Assembly: GCF_026672545.1 (NCBI RefSeq)
Contig: NZ_JAPPRJ010000001.1
Span: 372,001 to 436,000, forward strand
Reading direction: 5' to 3'
DNA from: Rhizobium sp. SL86
Lineage (GTDB): Bacteria; Pseudomonadota; Alphaproteobacteria; Rhizobiales; Rhizobiaceae
Length of the DNA stretch: 64,000 nt
How positions within the stretch are numbered: the stretch's first letter is position 1; each line of letters begins with the position of its first letter. Position numbers and translations under genes: made by a program. Under the pieces are notes generated by a model that did no database searches, was not told the origin of the DNA, and was given only the letters and a program-made list of their open reading frames with translations. Below are positions 49,397 through 56,839 of this stretch, in pieces.

Positions 49397-49979
49397 GTCC
49401 GGGCCGGTTCGACAGCCGGGGCGGCACCGCTGCCCTGACGCGCTCGGCGAGATGGCGGATGAGGTTTGCCGCTTCCGGAGGCGGGCGCGTTTCGATGCGC
49501 CGGTAGATGCGGCAGTCCGCCGAGCGGGACACCATGCCCCAGTCGATCAGCTCGCGGCGGATCAGCACATGATCGCCAAAGCCGTTAAAGCGTTTGAGGA
49601 TCTCGTTGACCTCCCGTTCGGCCAAATCCCGGCGGGCCGGGATCTGCGCCCAGCACCACCAGAGCGCCAGCTTCTGCTGCGAGGTCTTTTTCGGCCAGCG
49701 GGCCATGACGCCGCTTCCATCGAAACAGCGCAGCACCTGCTCGATCTTCCTGTGATCGACGGGCTCCGGTTCTGCCGGGACCTGCGGCGCCTCCAGCCGA
49801 ACGGCGGCGCTTTGCGAGGCCTTCAGGTGCTGGAAATTGCGGAAACCGGCGCCGCGCGCGATGATGTTCAAAAGTTCCACATGGCTCGGCCGTGTGTCCC
49901 GCGCCTCAAGCTCGCGGCGCAGCGTCTTCGCCAGCGCCGAAATATCGGGAATCGTCAGTACATGCACGTCTTTCGACAT
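49344..49979 (-). CDS. DUF2087 domain protein
   Basis: A 211-residue protein. Residues about 8-58 form a helical region ([31 protein letters not shown], in part); residues about 75-155 are a DUF2087 domain: [32 protein letters not shown] (in part), [39 protein letters not shown] (in part). DUF2087 looks like a winged-helix-type DNA or protein binding module found attached to regulators. The last 50 residues are proline-rich. The gene overlaps the GST gene by 53 bases tail to tail. Function unknown. Confidence 0.82.
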   Translation of the reverse strand: MSKDVHVLTIPDISALAKTLRRELEARDTRPSHVELLNIIARGAGFRNFQHLKASQSAAVRLEAPQVPAEPEPVDHRKIEQVLRCFDGSGVMARWPKKTSQQKLALWWCWAQIPARRDLAEREVNEILKRFNGFGDHVLIRRELIDWGMVSRSADCRIYRRIETRPPPEAANLIRHLAERVRAAVPPRLSNRPGLRRDPSPVPPAASPTSP

Positions 49980-50089
49980 TGTTTCGTCCTCGAATGCGTG
50001 CCGAAAATGCTGTCGGTGGTCACCGTCTTCCGACCCGGCACGAAGGAAAAAACCAGTCGTGTGTGCGGGATGATATGGCAGGTTTAGCT

Positions 50090-50107
50090 CCCGATGAAAC
50101 CATCGGG
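50090..50107. terminator. Hairpin CCCGATG-AAAC-CATCGGG
   Basis: A 7-bp perfect stem with a 4-base loop lies 40 bases beyond the 3' end of the leftward LysR gene and before the DUF2087 gene's upstream region. No T-run follows, so it may be a factor-aided terminator or part of a leader. Confidence 0.45.
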
Positions 50108-50147
50108 CGGTGACGCCTGGGTGAACTGCGGACCCTTGCGCCGATGG

Positions 50148-51071
50148 TTAGCGCCGCAGCGCCCGTTCGTCAAGCGCCGCCCAATCGGCCATCGCCTCCT
50201 CGAGTTCCTGCCTGAGCCAGGCTTCGAACATCGCAACCTTGGCCGGACGCCGCGCACCGGCACGGGTGACGAGATAATGGCCCATGCCGGTTGCCGCCTC
50301 GATGGCAAAAGGCATTACGAGGCAGTGCTGGCCAAGCGCCGAGAGCGCCAGCAGCCGCCAGGCGAGCATGACCCCCTGCCCGGCAATCGCCGCCTCCAGC
50401 GCGAGCGCGGCCTCGTTGAACACATGGCGCGGTTTGATCTCGTGTCCCGCAAGGCCGGCCTCGGCCAGCCAGACATCCCAGGAGAACATGGCCTGCCCAT
50501 CCAGAAGGACGGGCAGTTTCAGGAGATCGGCGGGCTGGCGGAGGTCGCGCGCCAAAGAGGGGGCGCAGACCGGAAAGACCGTCTGCGGCAACAGCAGGTC
50601 AGCCTCGACACCCGGCCAGTTGCCGCGGCCGATACGGATACCGACATCGACATTGTCGCGGGCGAAATCGACGAGCCGCGCGGTGGCATCGAGCCGCAGG
50701 CGCAGTTCCGGATGGCGGGCGGTGAAACGGTCGATGCGCGGCAGGATGAACCGCGAGGCAAAGACCGGCGCGACCGAGACGGTGAGCAGCGTATCATCCG
50801 GCTGGCGGCCGATCGCAACCGCCTCCGACAATGCCTGGAACCCCTGCCCCAACCGGGCGATCAGCGCATCTGCCCCTTCCACCGGCACGAGACCCTTCGG
50901 CGTGCGGGCAAAGACGGCCCGACCGAGCTGCGCCTCCGCCTTGATGACCTGCTGGCTGACCGCACCGATGGTGACCCCCAGTTCTTCGGCTGCCGCCTGC
51001 AACGAGCCGAGGCGGGCAACGCTTTCCAGCGCCCGTAAGCCGTTAAGATGCACGCGATTGAGGTTCTGCAT
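50148..51071 (-). CDS. LysR family regulator (GcvA-like)
   Basis: A 307-residue LysR protein of the GcvA/AmpR branch: NRVHLNGLRALESVARLGSLQAAAEELGVTIGAVSQQVIKAE (in part) and effector domain blocks SVAPVFASRFILPRIDRFTA, DNVDVGIRIGRGNWPGVEADLLLP (in part), NEAALALEAAIAGQGVML. GcvA-like regulators often control a divergent gene. Here the divergent neighbour is only a 70-residue hypothetical, so the target is unclear; the GST and DUF4406 genes lie beyond it. Confidence 0.88.
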   Translation of the reverse strand: MQNLNRVHLNGLRALESVARLGSLQAAAEELGVTIGAVSQQVIKAEAQLGRAVFARTPKGLVPVEGADALIARLGQGFQALSEAVAIGRQPDDTLLTVSVAPVFASRFILPRIDRFTARHPELRLRLDATARLVDFARDNVDVGIRIGRGNWPGVEADLLLPQTVFPVCAPSLARDLRQPADLLKLPVLLDGQAMFSWDVWLAEAGLAGHEIKPRHVFNEAALALEAAIAGQGVMLAWRLLALSALGQHCLVMPFAIEAATGMGHYLVTRAGARRPAKVAMFEAWLRQELEEAMADWAALDERALRR

Positions 51072-51171
51072 ATAGATTTTCTACATCAGGCGCCTGATTT
51101 CATCAATTGAAGATCGCAGCAAATCCGGCAATGAAGAAGCCGCAAATAAAACCTATTTGCGAGGTGCCGAC

Positions 51172-51384
51172 ATGGCCATCATCAGACTTCTTCGCCAGTT
51201 TTTCGACTGGGCGATGCGTGAGGAACCCGAATTTTCGGAGGATCCTCTGCAACATCCTGAACTTCGACAGATGGATGGACGGGCGCTGGCCGATTTGCCG
51301 CTCGGCGCCTGCGAGGCGCCGGCCTTGCCGGACGCACCCCAGGCCGCGGCGCGTACGGCACCGCAGCTGTCTCGTTGCGCCTGA
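51172..51384 (+). CDS. Small hypothetical protein, 70 residues
   Basis: Start ATG 51172 with GAGGTGCC upstream. The product is amphipathic: basic-aromatic N-terminus (MAIIRLLRQFFDWAMREEPEF) with one helix, then acidic (SEDPLQHPELRQMDGRALADLPL) and an alanine/proline-rich end. No membrane span or domain recognised. It is divergent from the LysR gene and followed at once by a strong hairpin that includes its stop codon, so it is a compact single-gene unit and probably a real expressed short protein. Confidence 0.55.
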   Translation: MAIIRLLRQFFDWAMREEPEFSEDPLQHPELRQMDGRALADLPLGACEAPALPDAPQAAARTAPQLSRCA

Positions 51385-51401
51385 AGAAAAACTTCAGGCG
51401 C
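51377..51401. terminator. Perfect 10-bp terminator hairpin overlapping a stop codon
   Basis: GCGCCTGAAG (51377-51386) and CTTCAGGCGC (51392-51401) with an AAAAA loop form a perfect stem; the TGA of the small gene (51382-51384) is inside it. It ends 5 bases before the 3' end of the convergent GST gene and may serve both. Confidence 0.72.
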
Positions 51402-51406
51402 CTTTG

Positions 51407-52030
51407 TCAGGACGCGGCCTCGTCGGCCAGCGCCTTTTCGACCGAGGCACGCGCCAGCATGCGCTCGTAATGCGCCTTCACCCGCGGGAATTCGGCGATA
51501 TCCACGCCATCCCCCTTCAGCCAGCTCGACATGACAAACAGATAGGGATCGGCGATCGAATAATCCTCGCCCATGACGAAGGGGCCGATGAGCATGTCAT
51601 CCTCGATCAGGCGATAGGCATCGCGCATGGTTTGCGGCACCTTGCGCTTCATGTCCTCGATGGCGGTCGGTTCATCCGCCCAGCGGGTGGCGCGCCGGCC
51701 ATGGGCATGGTTCACATGCACGGTCGAAGCGAGGAAGCTGTTGAAGCCCTGCAGCTTCGCAAGCGTGAAGGGATCATCGAGCGGCGCGAGCTTCCGGTCC
51801 GGCGCCATCTGTGCCAGAAAAAGCAGGATGGCGGTGGTTTCGGTGAGCGTGCCCCGATCGGTCACCAGCGCCGGCACGCGGCCCTTCGGGTTGACCTTCA
51901 GGTATTCGGCGGACTGCTGCTCGTTCTCGGCAAATTTCAGCCGGCGCAGCTGATACGGAAGGCCGGAATCGATGATGGCGATATGGGCGGCGAGCGAACA
52001 GGCACCGGGCGAAAAGAAGAGCGTGTACAT
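51407..52030 (-). CDS. Glutathione S-transferase (beta class-like)
   Basis: A 207-residue GST: TLFFSPGACSLAAHIAI at the N-terminus with the Cys characteristic of beta-class bacterial GSTs (S-P-G-A-C-S), NPKGRVPALVTDRGTLTETTAIL (in part) with the cis-Pro and E-T pair, and a helical C-terminus (GEDYSIADPYLFVMSSWL). It should detoxify electrophiles or reduce disulfides in the cytoplasm. The start MYTLFF follows CAGGAGGAAA. The DUF4406 gene precedes it by 50 bases on the same strand, so they could form an operon facing the DeoR gene. Confidence 0.9.
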   Translation of the reverse strand: MYTLFFSPGACSLAAHIAIIDSGLPYQLRRLKFAENEQQSAEYLKVNPKGRVPALVTDRGTLTETTAILLFLAQMAPDRKLAPLDDPFTLAKLQGFNSFLASTVHVNHAHGRRATRWADEPTAIEDMKRKVPQTMRDAYRLIEDDMLIGPFVMGEDYSIADPYLFVMSSWLKGDGVDIAEFPRVKAHYERMLARASVEKALADEAAS

Positions 52031-52080
52031 GGGTTTCCTCCTGAAATCTGTTTCCAGGCGTACCCCATTTCGACGCGCAA

Positions 52081-52452
52081 TCAAAGCGCTTGTTCCGGCG
52101 TAACGCCCGGTACGTCTTCCAGCCGATACCAGACCGGCAGCCCCCGTTCGCGGGCAATACGCACGTCGTTATCGGCGCCCTTCGACTCACCCGGCAGGCG
52201 CAGAACACCCTCGCAGAGCGCCAGCAGGCGTCCGGCAACCGGATAGAAGATCTCTTCGTAGAGCGTGTCCCCGACCGTCTGGCCGCCCGCGGCACGCCAG
52301 ATCGGCAGGGCCACCCATTCGCCGATCATCGGCACATGGCCCGCCTTGAACAGCGCATGCGAGGGCGCTTCGAGCCGGTGCAGGTTTTCCGCCATCTTCT
52401 TCGGATCATCGCCCGTTCCAGAGCGATACGGGCCGGCAATCAGGATCAACAT
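52081..52452 (-). CDS. DUF4406/nucleoside 2-deoxyribosyltransferase-like protein
   Basis: A 123-residue Rossmann-type protein with the family start LILIAGPYRSGTGDDPKKMAEN, then APSHALFKAGHVPMIGEWVALPIW and a C-terminal LRLPGESKGADNDVRIARERGLPVW (in part), where the G-x-D-x-x-x-x-x-A pattern resembles the nucleoside 2-deoxyribosyltransferase site; the catalytic Glu may be in GESKGAD. Function of this group is mostly unknown (nucleoside or nucleotide handling). It is read from the region shared with the DeoR gene and leads into a GST gene. Confidence 0.75.
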   Translation of the reverse strand: MLILIAGPYRSGTGDDPKKMAENLHRLEAPSHALFKAGHVPMIGEWVALPIWRAAGGQTVGDTLYEEIFYPVAGRLLALCEGVLRLPGESKGADNDVRIARERGLPVWYRLEDVPGVTPEQAL

Positions 52453-52501
52453 CGTCGCTATCTCCGCACGATTTTTCTTGCTTTCTTGCCATCTCGACTC
52501 A

Positions 52502-52542
52502 TTTCAGGCAATATCGTTATGTTTCGTGCAATTTCGTGAAGA
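52502..52542. promoter_or_regulatory. Phased TTTC repeats upstream of the deoR gene
   Basis: TTTCAGGCAAT (52502-52512), TTTCGTGCAAT (52522-52532) and TTTCGTGAAGA (52532-52542) start 20 and 10 bases apart. An 8-base tandem TTTCTTGC twice (52474-52489) lies to the left. DeoR-family regulators often bind such direct TTTCG-type repeats. These sites sit between the DeoR and DUF4406 genes. Confidence 0.55.
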
Positions 52543-52550
52543 GTCAAGCG

Positions 52551-53306
52551 ATGCTCACCAGCCAACGCAAAACCATGATCCTTGACCTCCTGCGCCACGA
52601 GGGCCAGGTCATCGCGCGGGATCTGGCGCAATCGCTCTCCCTCTCGGAGGACACGATCCGGCGGGATCTGCGCGAGATGGCCGCCGACGGGCTTCTGCTG
52701 CGCGTCCATGGCGGCGCCCTGCCCGTGACGCCGGGTCTGCCGGACCTCGCGACGCGGCGTGGTCTCGACCATGACGTGAAGGACCGGCTGGGAAAGGCGG
52801 CGGTGGCGCTCATCCGGCCGGACATGACGATTTTCCTGGATGGCGGCAGCACCCATGCCGCGCTGATACGCCACCTGCCGCGTGACCTGCCGCTGACCAT
52901 CCTGACACACAGTCCGACGATCGCCGCCGACCTCGAACATCACGCAGCACGGGTGATCCTGATCGGCGGCACGCTCTACAAACATTCGATGGTGGCCGTG
53001 GGTGCCCATGCCGCCGCACAGATCGCCCTTCTGTCGCCCGACCTCTTTTTTCTCGGCGTGACGGCGATCCACGCCACACGAGGCCTTTCGACCGGCGATT
53101 TCGAGGAGGCTGCAATCAAACGGCAGATCGCCAGTCGCGCAGCAGAAACCGTGACGCTGGTGACCTCGGAAAAACTCGATGCAACCTCGCCGCATGTGAT
53201 CATGCCGGCCACGCGGCTGTCCGTGCTTGTCGTGCCGGCAGGTCTGGAGGAGGAGCGGCTCCTGGCCTATCGGGAGGCGGGCATCAAAATCCTCATCGCC
53301 GACTGA
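52551..53306 (+). CDS. DeoR/GlpR family transcriptional regulator
   Basis: A 251-residue regulator: HTH (SQRKTMILDLLRHEGQVIARDLAQSLSLSEDTIRRDL, in part) and a phosphosugar-isomerase-like sensor domain (DMTIFLDGGSTHAALIRHLP; LIGGTLYKHSMVAVG; LFFLGVTAIHATRGLSTGDFEEAAIKRQIA, in part). Effectors of this family are usually phosphorylated sugars or similar. The start ATG 52551 was chosen by the HTH; ribosome site is modest (GAAGAG). Repeats upstream indicate autoregulation and control of the divergent DUF4406-GST pair. No sugar genes lie next to it, which is unusual for the family. Confidence 0.9.
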   Translation: MLTSQRKTMILDLLRHEGQVIARDLAQSLSLSEDTIRRDLREMAADGLLLRVHGGALPVTPGLPDLATRRGLDHDVKDRLGKAAVALIRPDMTIFLDGGSTHAALIRHLPRDLPLTILTHSPTIAADLEHHAARVILIGGTLYKHSMVAVGAHAAAQIALLSPDLFFLGVTAIHATRGLSTGDFEEAAIKRQIASRAAETVTLVTSEKLDATSPHVIMPATRLSVLVVPAGLEEERLLAYREAGIKILIAD

Positions 53307-53417
53307 TCCGGCATCACAAAAGAACCGTTAACGATGCAAACGGCCTGCAGGCGTACACGGGGACCACCGAAAGATGGTGCGCCACGCGACCGTGACCCCA
53401 TCACAAGGAGTTTGTCG

Positions 53418-53822
53418 ATGCCCGTTCGAATGCCGCCTCTGCTCATGATCCTGGCGCTCCTGTTTGCGCCAATCTCGCTTGCCGCGGCCAACCAGGAGCG
53501 CATTTCCGCCGCCGATATCCGCAGCGACATCATCGGCAAACGCATCTATCTCGCAGCCCCCCTCGGCGGCGAGTTTCCGCTGAACTATCGCACGTCGGGC
53601 GTGGTGGACGGCAGCGGCGAGGCGCTTGGTCTCGGCCGTTTCGTCAAGCCGAACGATACGGGTAAATGGTGGATCCGCGGCGACCGGCTCTGCCAGCAGT
53701 TTTCCACCTGGTACAAGGGTGCGCCGATGTGCTTCGAGCTTTACCGCACCGGTGACAAGACGCTGAAATGGATCCGCGACAACGGCCAGACGGGAACCGC
53801 GCGCATTGGCGGGGAGATTTGA
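53418..53822 (+). CDS. Exported hypothetical protein
   Basis: A 134-residue protein with a signal peptide (PPLLMILALLFAPISLAAA) and a mature domain of about 110 residues: ISAADIRSDIIGKRIYLAAPLGGEFPLNYRTSGVV (in part), WWIRGDRLCQQFSTWYKGAPMCFELYR (in part) with two cysteines for a probable disulfide, and TLKWIRDNGQTGTARI. This resembles small periplasmic proteins of alphaproteobacteria with an 'I-G-x-x-I' start and a paired W/C core, of unknown function. Start by AAGGAG at 53404. Single gene before a repeat. Confidence 0.74.
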   Translation: MPVRMPPLLMILALLFAPISLAAANQERISAADIRSDIIGKRIYLAAPLGGEFPLNYRTSGVVDGSGEALGLGRFVKPNDTGKWWIRGDRLCQQFSTWYKGAPMCFELYRTGDKTLKWIRDNGQTGTARIGGEI

Positions 53823-53873
53823 GGGGGGGCCTTGTTACGGGGCGATAGGGCCGGCTGGCGTTCTGCAATGCCG

Positions 53874-54066
53874 CTTACCCCCCTCTGGCCTGCCGGCCAT
53901 CTCCCCCTCAAGGGGGGAGATTGGCCAGACGCGCCGGCTTCCCGCCCAGCGACGATCTACGCCGGTTCAATTGTGCGCAACAGCCTCAAGTTTGGGGCAG
54001 AGCAGCGCCACGAGTCGATCTCCCCCCGTGAGGGGGAGATGCCCGGCAGGGCAGAGGGGGGTAACG
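53874..54066. repeat. RIME-like element
   Basis: Left arm (53874-53925, with CTCCCCCTCAAGGGGGGAG) and inverted right arm (54017-54066, with CTCCCCCCGTGAGGGGGAG) carry the same CCTGCCGG and AGAGGGGGG ends as the element at 41844. About 90 unrelated bases separate them. Confidence 0.75.
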
Positions 54067-54101
54067 CCACACGGCACGCCCAAGAGGGGCGAGCCCCACC
54101 C

Positions 54102-55109
54102 TTACCCGAACAGCGCGTCCGTTACCCGGATATCGCCGACATGGATGCCGTTCCAGTTGTGCATCGGCCGGTTGGCCATGCCGAGAAGCGTCTCGCGGGT
54201 TTCGCTGCCGGGTTCGAAGAAACGGGCAATCAGCGCATAGATCATCACTTCGGCGGCGCGGGCTGTGCCATCCTCGCATTTCACCGCCATCGCAACGCCC
54301 GCTCGCGGAAGGGCTGCGATAAAGACGCCCTCCGCACCGGTCTTGGCAAAAATTTCGCCCGGCGCCACCTGCATCAGTCGCGTGCAGGCGCGTTTAGTCC
54401 CGGCGACATAAAAGGGTTCGGCCATACAGGCCGCCATCAGCCGCTCGGAGGCTTTTCCACGCGCTGCGGAGATGCCCTCGCCCGTCAGCATTTTCGCAAA
54501 ACCATGCGCGAGCCCCTTCAGGGGCACGGCATAGGTGGGGATGGAGCAGCCATCCGTGCCGCAGATATCGCGATCGAGCACAGCGCCGGTCAGATCCTGC
54601 ATCACGGCGCGGATTTCCGCCTGCAGCGGATGGTCGTATGTCACGTAGCCCTTCGGGTCGAAACCCGAACTCACACAGGTGCAGATGAAGCCCGAATGTT
54701 TGCCGGAGCAATTGTTGTGCAGCGCCGTCGGCGTGTCGATCGTGCGGGCCTGATGGATCAGCGTCTGCTGGTCGGACGACCAGTGGGCGCCGCATTCGAG
54801 CACCGAGAGATCGTAGCCTGCCTTTGTGAGCATGCCGGCTGCGGTTTTCACATGCTCGTCCTCGCCGGAATGCGAGGAGCAGGCAAGCGCAAGTTCCTGA
54901 TTGGTCAGACCGAAGGCATCGGCAGCACCGCTTTCGATCAGCGGCAGCGCCTGCATGGCCTTGCAGGCCGAGCGCGGGAAAACGCCGGCCTCGATCTCGC
55001 CGGTGGAGAAAAGTACGGCGCCTGAACCATCCACGACAACGGCTGCGCCGCGATGGCGGCTTTCCACGCGGTTGCCGCGGGTGACTTCGACGGTAACGGG
55101 ATTTTGCAT
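54102..55109 (-). CDS. L-asparaginase, zinc-containing Rhizobium etli type (class 3)
   Basis: A 335-residue enzyme converting L-asparagine to aspartate and ammonia. It matches the R. etli ReAIV/ReAV group: Ser47 and Lys50 in RSACKAM, SSHSGEDEH (Ser79-His80-Ser81), and the metal-site residues Cys134 and Lys137 in CSGKHSG and Cys188 in GTDGCSI, each one position lower than in the published numbering (135, 138, 189). It is unrelated to classical bacterial asparaginases. The start MQNPVTVEV is good by family. It stands alone, divergent from DUF3750. Confidence 0.93.
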   Translation of the reverse strand: MQNPVTVEVTRGNRVESRHRGAAVVVDGSGAVLFSTGEIEAGVFPRSACKAMQALPLIESGAADAFGLTNQELALACSSHSGEDEHVKTAAGMLTKAGYDLSVLECGAHWSSDQQTLIHQARTIDTPTALHNNCSGKHSGFICTCVSSGFDPKGYVTYDHPLQAEIRAVMQDLTGAVLDRDICGTDGCSIPTYAVPLKGLAHGFAKMLTGEGISAARGKASERLMAACMAEPFYVAGTKRACTRLMQVAPGEIFAKTGAEGVFIAALPRAGVAMAVKCEDGTARAAEVMIYALIARFFEPGSETRETLLGMANRPMHNWNGIHVGDIRVTDALFG

Positions 55110-55208
55110 TGGGATGCCCTGATGATGCTGCTTTCCTGTCTTGATAGCCTGAAGTGGTTCAAAGCCAAACCGATTTTGCCGAAGAACCCGACACGGGAAT
55201 CCATACCG

Positions 55209-55946
55209 ATGCGACTGCTGAAAAAGCTGCTGATTGCCATTTTCGTCATCTATCTCATCCCGACCTTTGCCTCCGCCGGCTGGTGGGTGCTGAAGGACCG
55301 TCCGCAGCGCTGGAGCGAGGCGAACTGGGGTTCGGCCGGCATTTTGCCGAAACCGGAGGAGAGCAAGGAGGCGGCGATCTACATCTTCTCAGCCAAGACC
55401 GGCGGGTTGAAGGGCGCGGTCGCGAGCCACGCCTGGATCGTGACGAAAGCGAAAGGGGCACAAAGCTACATGCGCTACGACAAGGTCGGCTGGGGCTCGC
55501 CCATCCGCCGCAACCACCGCCCGGCCGATGCCTTCTGGTATTCCAACGCCCCGGAACTGGTGACCTCCGTTCACGGTCAGGAGGCGGAACGGCTGATGCC
55601 TCAGGTGGAGGCGGCGATTGCCGCCTACCCTTATGCCGAACCCGGCGGGTACACGATCTGGCCGGGGCCGAATTCCAACACCTTCGTCGCCTTCGTGCTG
55701 CGCGAGGTGCCGGCGCTCGGTGCGGTGCTGCCGCCGCATGCGGTCGGCCGCGACTATCTGCCGGACGGCGAATTCGTGCATGTGGACGACGACTGGCGTG
55801 ACATCCACCTGACCATCCGTGGGCTGATCGGCCTGTCCGCCGGCTGGCGCAGCGGTTTCGAGGTACATGTCCTCGGCCTCGTCGCCGGCCTCGACATCGC
55901 CCGCCCCGGCATCAAGATCCCGGCTATCGGCCGCATCGGGGTTTGA
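55209..55946 (+). CDS. DUF3750 membrane-anchored protein
   Basis: A 245-residue protein with an N-terminal span (KKLLIAIFVIYLIPTFASAGWWVL, in part) and a DUF3750 domain (AAIYIFSAKTGGLKGAVASHAWIVTK (in part), a WGSPIRRNHRPADAFWY block, YTIWPGPNSNTFVAFVLREVP and GLSAGWRSGFEVHVLGLVAGLDI, in part). DUF3750 has histidine/cysteine-peptidase-like residues (SHAW; NSNTF) and may be a papain-like hydrolase; not proven. The start MRLLKKLL was chosen over an upstream open stretch that overlaps the asparaginase gene. Faces a small leftward transcript. Confidence 0.85.
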   Translation: MRLLKKLLIAIFVIYLIPTFASAGWWVLKDRPQRWSEANWGSAGILPKPEESKEAAIYIFSAKTGGLKGAVASHAWIVTKAKGAQSYMRYDKVGWGSPIRRNHRPADAFWYSNAPELVTSVHGQEAERLMPQVEAAIAAYPYAEPGGYTIWPGPNSNTFVAFVLREVPALGAVLPPHAVGRDYLPDGEFVHVDDDWRDIHLTIRGLIGLSAGWRSGFEVHVLGLVAGLDIARPGIKIPAIGRIGV

Positions 55947-55984
55947 AGGGGAGCGGAAAGGACGTAGAAAGAGCCTTGAAACAG

Positions 55985-56012
55985 AAAAAGGGCCGCTTGC
56001 GCGACCCTTTCC
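55985..56012 (-). terminator. Leftward rho-independent terminator of a short transcript
   Basis: On the minus strand AAAGGGTCGC-GCAA-GCGGCCCTTT forms a 10-bp stem (one mismatch) followed by TTCTGTTTC after a T-run. It would end the short transcript that begins near 56180 and also protects the convergent DUF3750 gene. Confidence 0.72.
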
Positions 56013-56071
56013 ATGAGTTTCGGTTCGGAATGCGAACCGGGACCTTCAACGGGCCCCTTCGGGAGGTGTGG

Positions 56072-56146
56072 TCAGGCCGAGGGCTGCCCCGTCAAAACCA
56101 AAACCTTTCCCATGTCCGCGTTGCAAACCGCAATCTCACTCGACAT
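56072..56146 (-). CDS. 24-residue ORF with an exceptionally strong Shine-Dalgarno sequence
   Basis: The ATG at 56144-56146 is preceded by GAAAGGAGGTGATC (56149-56162), complementary over 14 bases to the 3' end of 16S rRNA. It opens a frame MSSEIAVCNADMGKVLVL... ending TGA at 56072-56074. A sigma70-like promoter precedes it and a terminator follows about 60 bases later, so the unit is a transcript of roughly 190 nucleotides. It could be a short peptide gene, or a regulatory RNA whose anti-16S sequence titrates ribosomes; a downstream CACCTCCC stretch is also an anti-SD-like motif. No family known to me. Confidence 0.6.
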   Translation of the reverse strand: MSSEIAVCNADMGKVLVLTGQPSA

Positions 56147-56182
56147 CGGATCACCTCCTTTCGTTTCGTTGAACATGCACTT

Positions 56183-56211
56183 AAGTTAGGAGCGGAAACG
56201 GCAAAGCGCAA
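56183..56211 (-). promoter_or_regulatory. Sigma70-like promoter of the short transcript
   Basis: Reading the minus strand, TTGCGC (56206-56211) and TAACTT (56183-56188) are 17 bases apart, a good -35/-10 pair. Start of transcription would fall near 56175-56180, giving a leader of only about 15-20 bases that is nearly all Shine-Dalgarno. Confidence 0.55.
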
Positions 56212-56221
56212 GGAACGTTAT

Positions 56222-56491
56222 ATGACGAAGTTCGACGTGACGTTACCGGATGACATGATCGAGGCGTTTCACCGTCTGGCAGAGCGTCGCGGGCAATCGA
56301 CACAGGATGTCATTGCCAGTGCGCTGCAATCCTTTCTAACGCATAACCAGCCCTGGGACGACGATATGCAGGCGGCGCTTCAGGATGTTGAGAACGGTGT
56401 GGGGGTTGATGGCGAGGATGTGTTGGAGTGGATGGACAGTTGGGGACGCAGCGATGAGCGTCCGCGTCCGCTGCCAATTCGTACAGCGTGA
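56222..56491 (+). CDS. ParD/RHH-type antitoxin
   Basis: An 89-residue acidic protein: N-terminal ribbon-helix-helix (KFDVTLPDDMIEAFHRLAERRGQSTQDVIASALQSFL, in part), then an acidic tail (DDDMQAALQDVENGVGVDGEDVLEWMDSWG, in part) suited to bind a ParE-type toxin. Start ATG 56222 follows AAGGAACGTT. Its stop overlaps the toxin start (GTGA). Probably represses its own promoter, which must lie in the 60 bases shared with the leftward short transcript. Regular length for ParD-like antitoxins. Confidence 0.85.
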   Translation: MTKFDVTLPDDMIEAFHRLAERRGQSTQDVIASALQSFLTHNQPWDDDMQAALQDVENGVGVDGEDVLEWMDSWGRSDERPRPLPIRTA

Positions 56492-56811
56492 GCATGCGCC
56501 TTCGATTTGCTCCCGACGCAGTCGCCGATCTCGATGAACTGCGGACCTGGCTGAAGCCACGATCGCCACAGGGACACAGGAACGTCGTTTCCGCCATAAC
56601 CAAGACCATTCGGACTCTGCAGCAGCATCCGGATACGGGGCGTGCAACGTCTCGTCCTGATATACGCGAAGCAGTCGAACCGCGTTACGGCTTCATCATT
56701 CCGTATAGTGTGCGCAACGAAACGCTTTGGATACCGAGAGTCTATAGTGCTCGCCGCTATCCTCTGGACTTTGCCGGCATGCGTTCTCACCTGACCGATA
56801 AGCCGGGCTGA
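56488..56811 (+). CDS. ParE/RelE family toxin
   Basis: A 107-residue basic protein: LRFAPDAVADLDELRTWLKPRSPQGHRNVVSAITKTI (in part), LQQHPDTGRATSRPDIREAVEPRYGFIIPYSV (in part), and the C-terminal VYSARRYPLDF, the ParE/RelE 'H/Y..R..' end. ParE toxins poison gyrase; RelE types cut mRNA; which applies cannot be told. Start GTG 56488 overlaps the antitoxin stop, an in-frame ATG two codons later is also possible. The antitoxin-toxin order and overlap are typical. Confidence 0.87.
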   Translation: MSMRLRFAPDAVADLDELRTWLKPRSPQGHRNVVSAITKTIRTLQQHPDTGRATSRPDIREAVEPRYGFIIPYSVRNETLWIPRVYSARRYPLDFAGMRSHLTDKPG

Positions 56812-56839
56812 GCCGCAACGATATCAGCGGATTGGGCCC

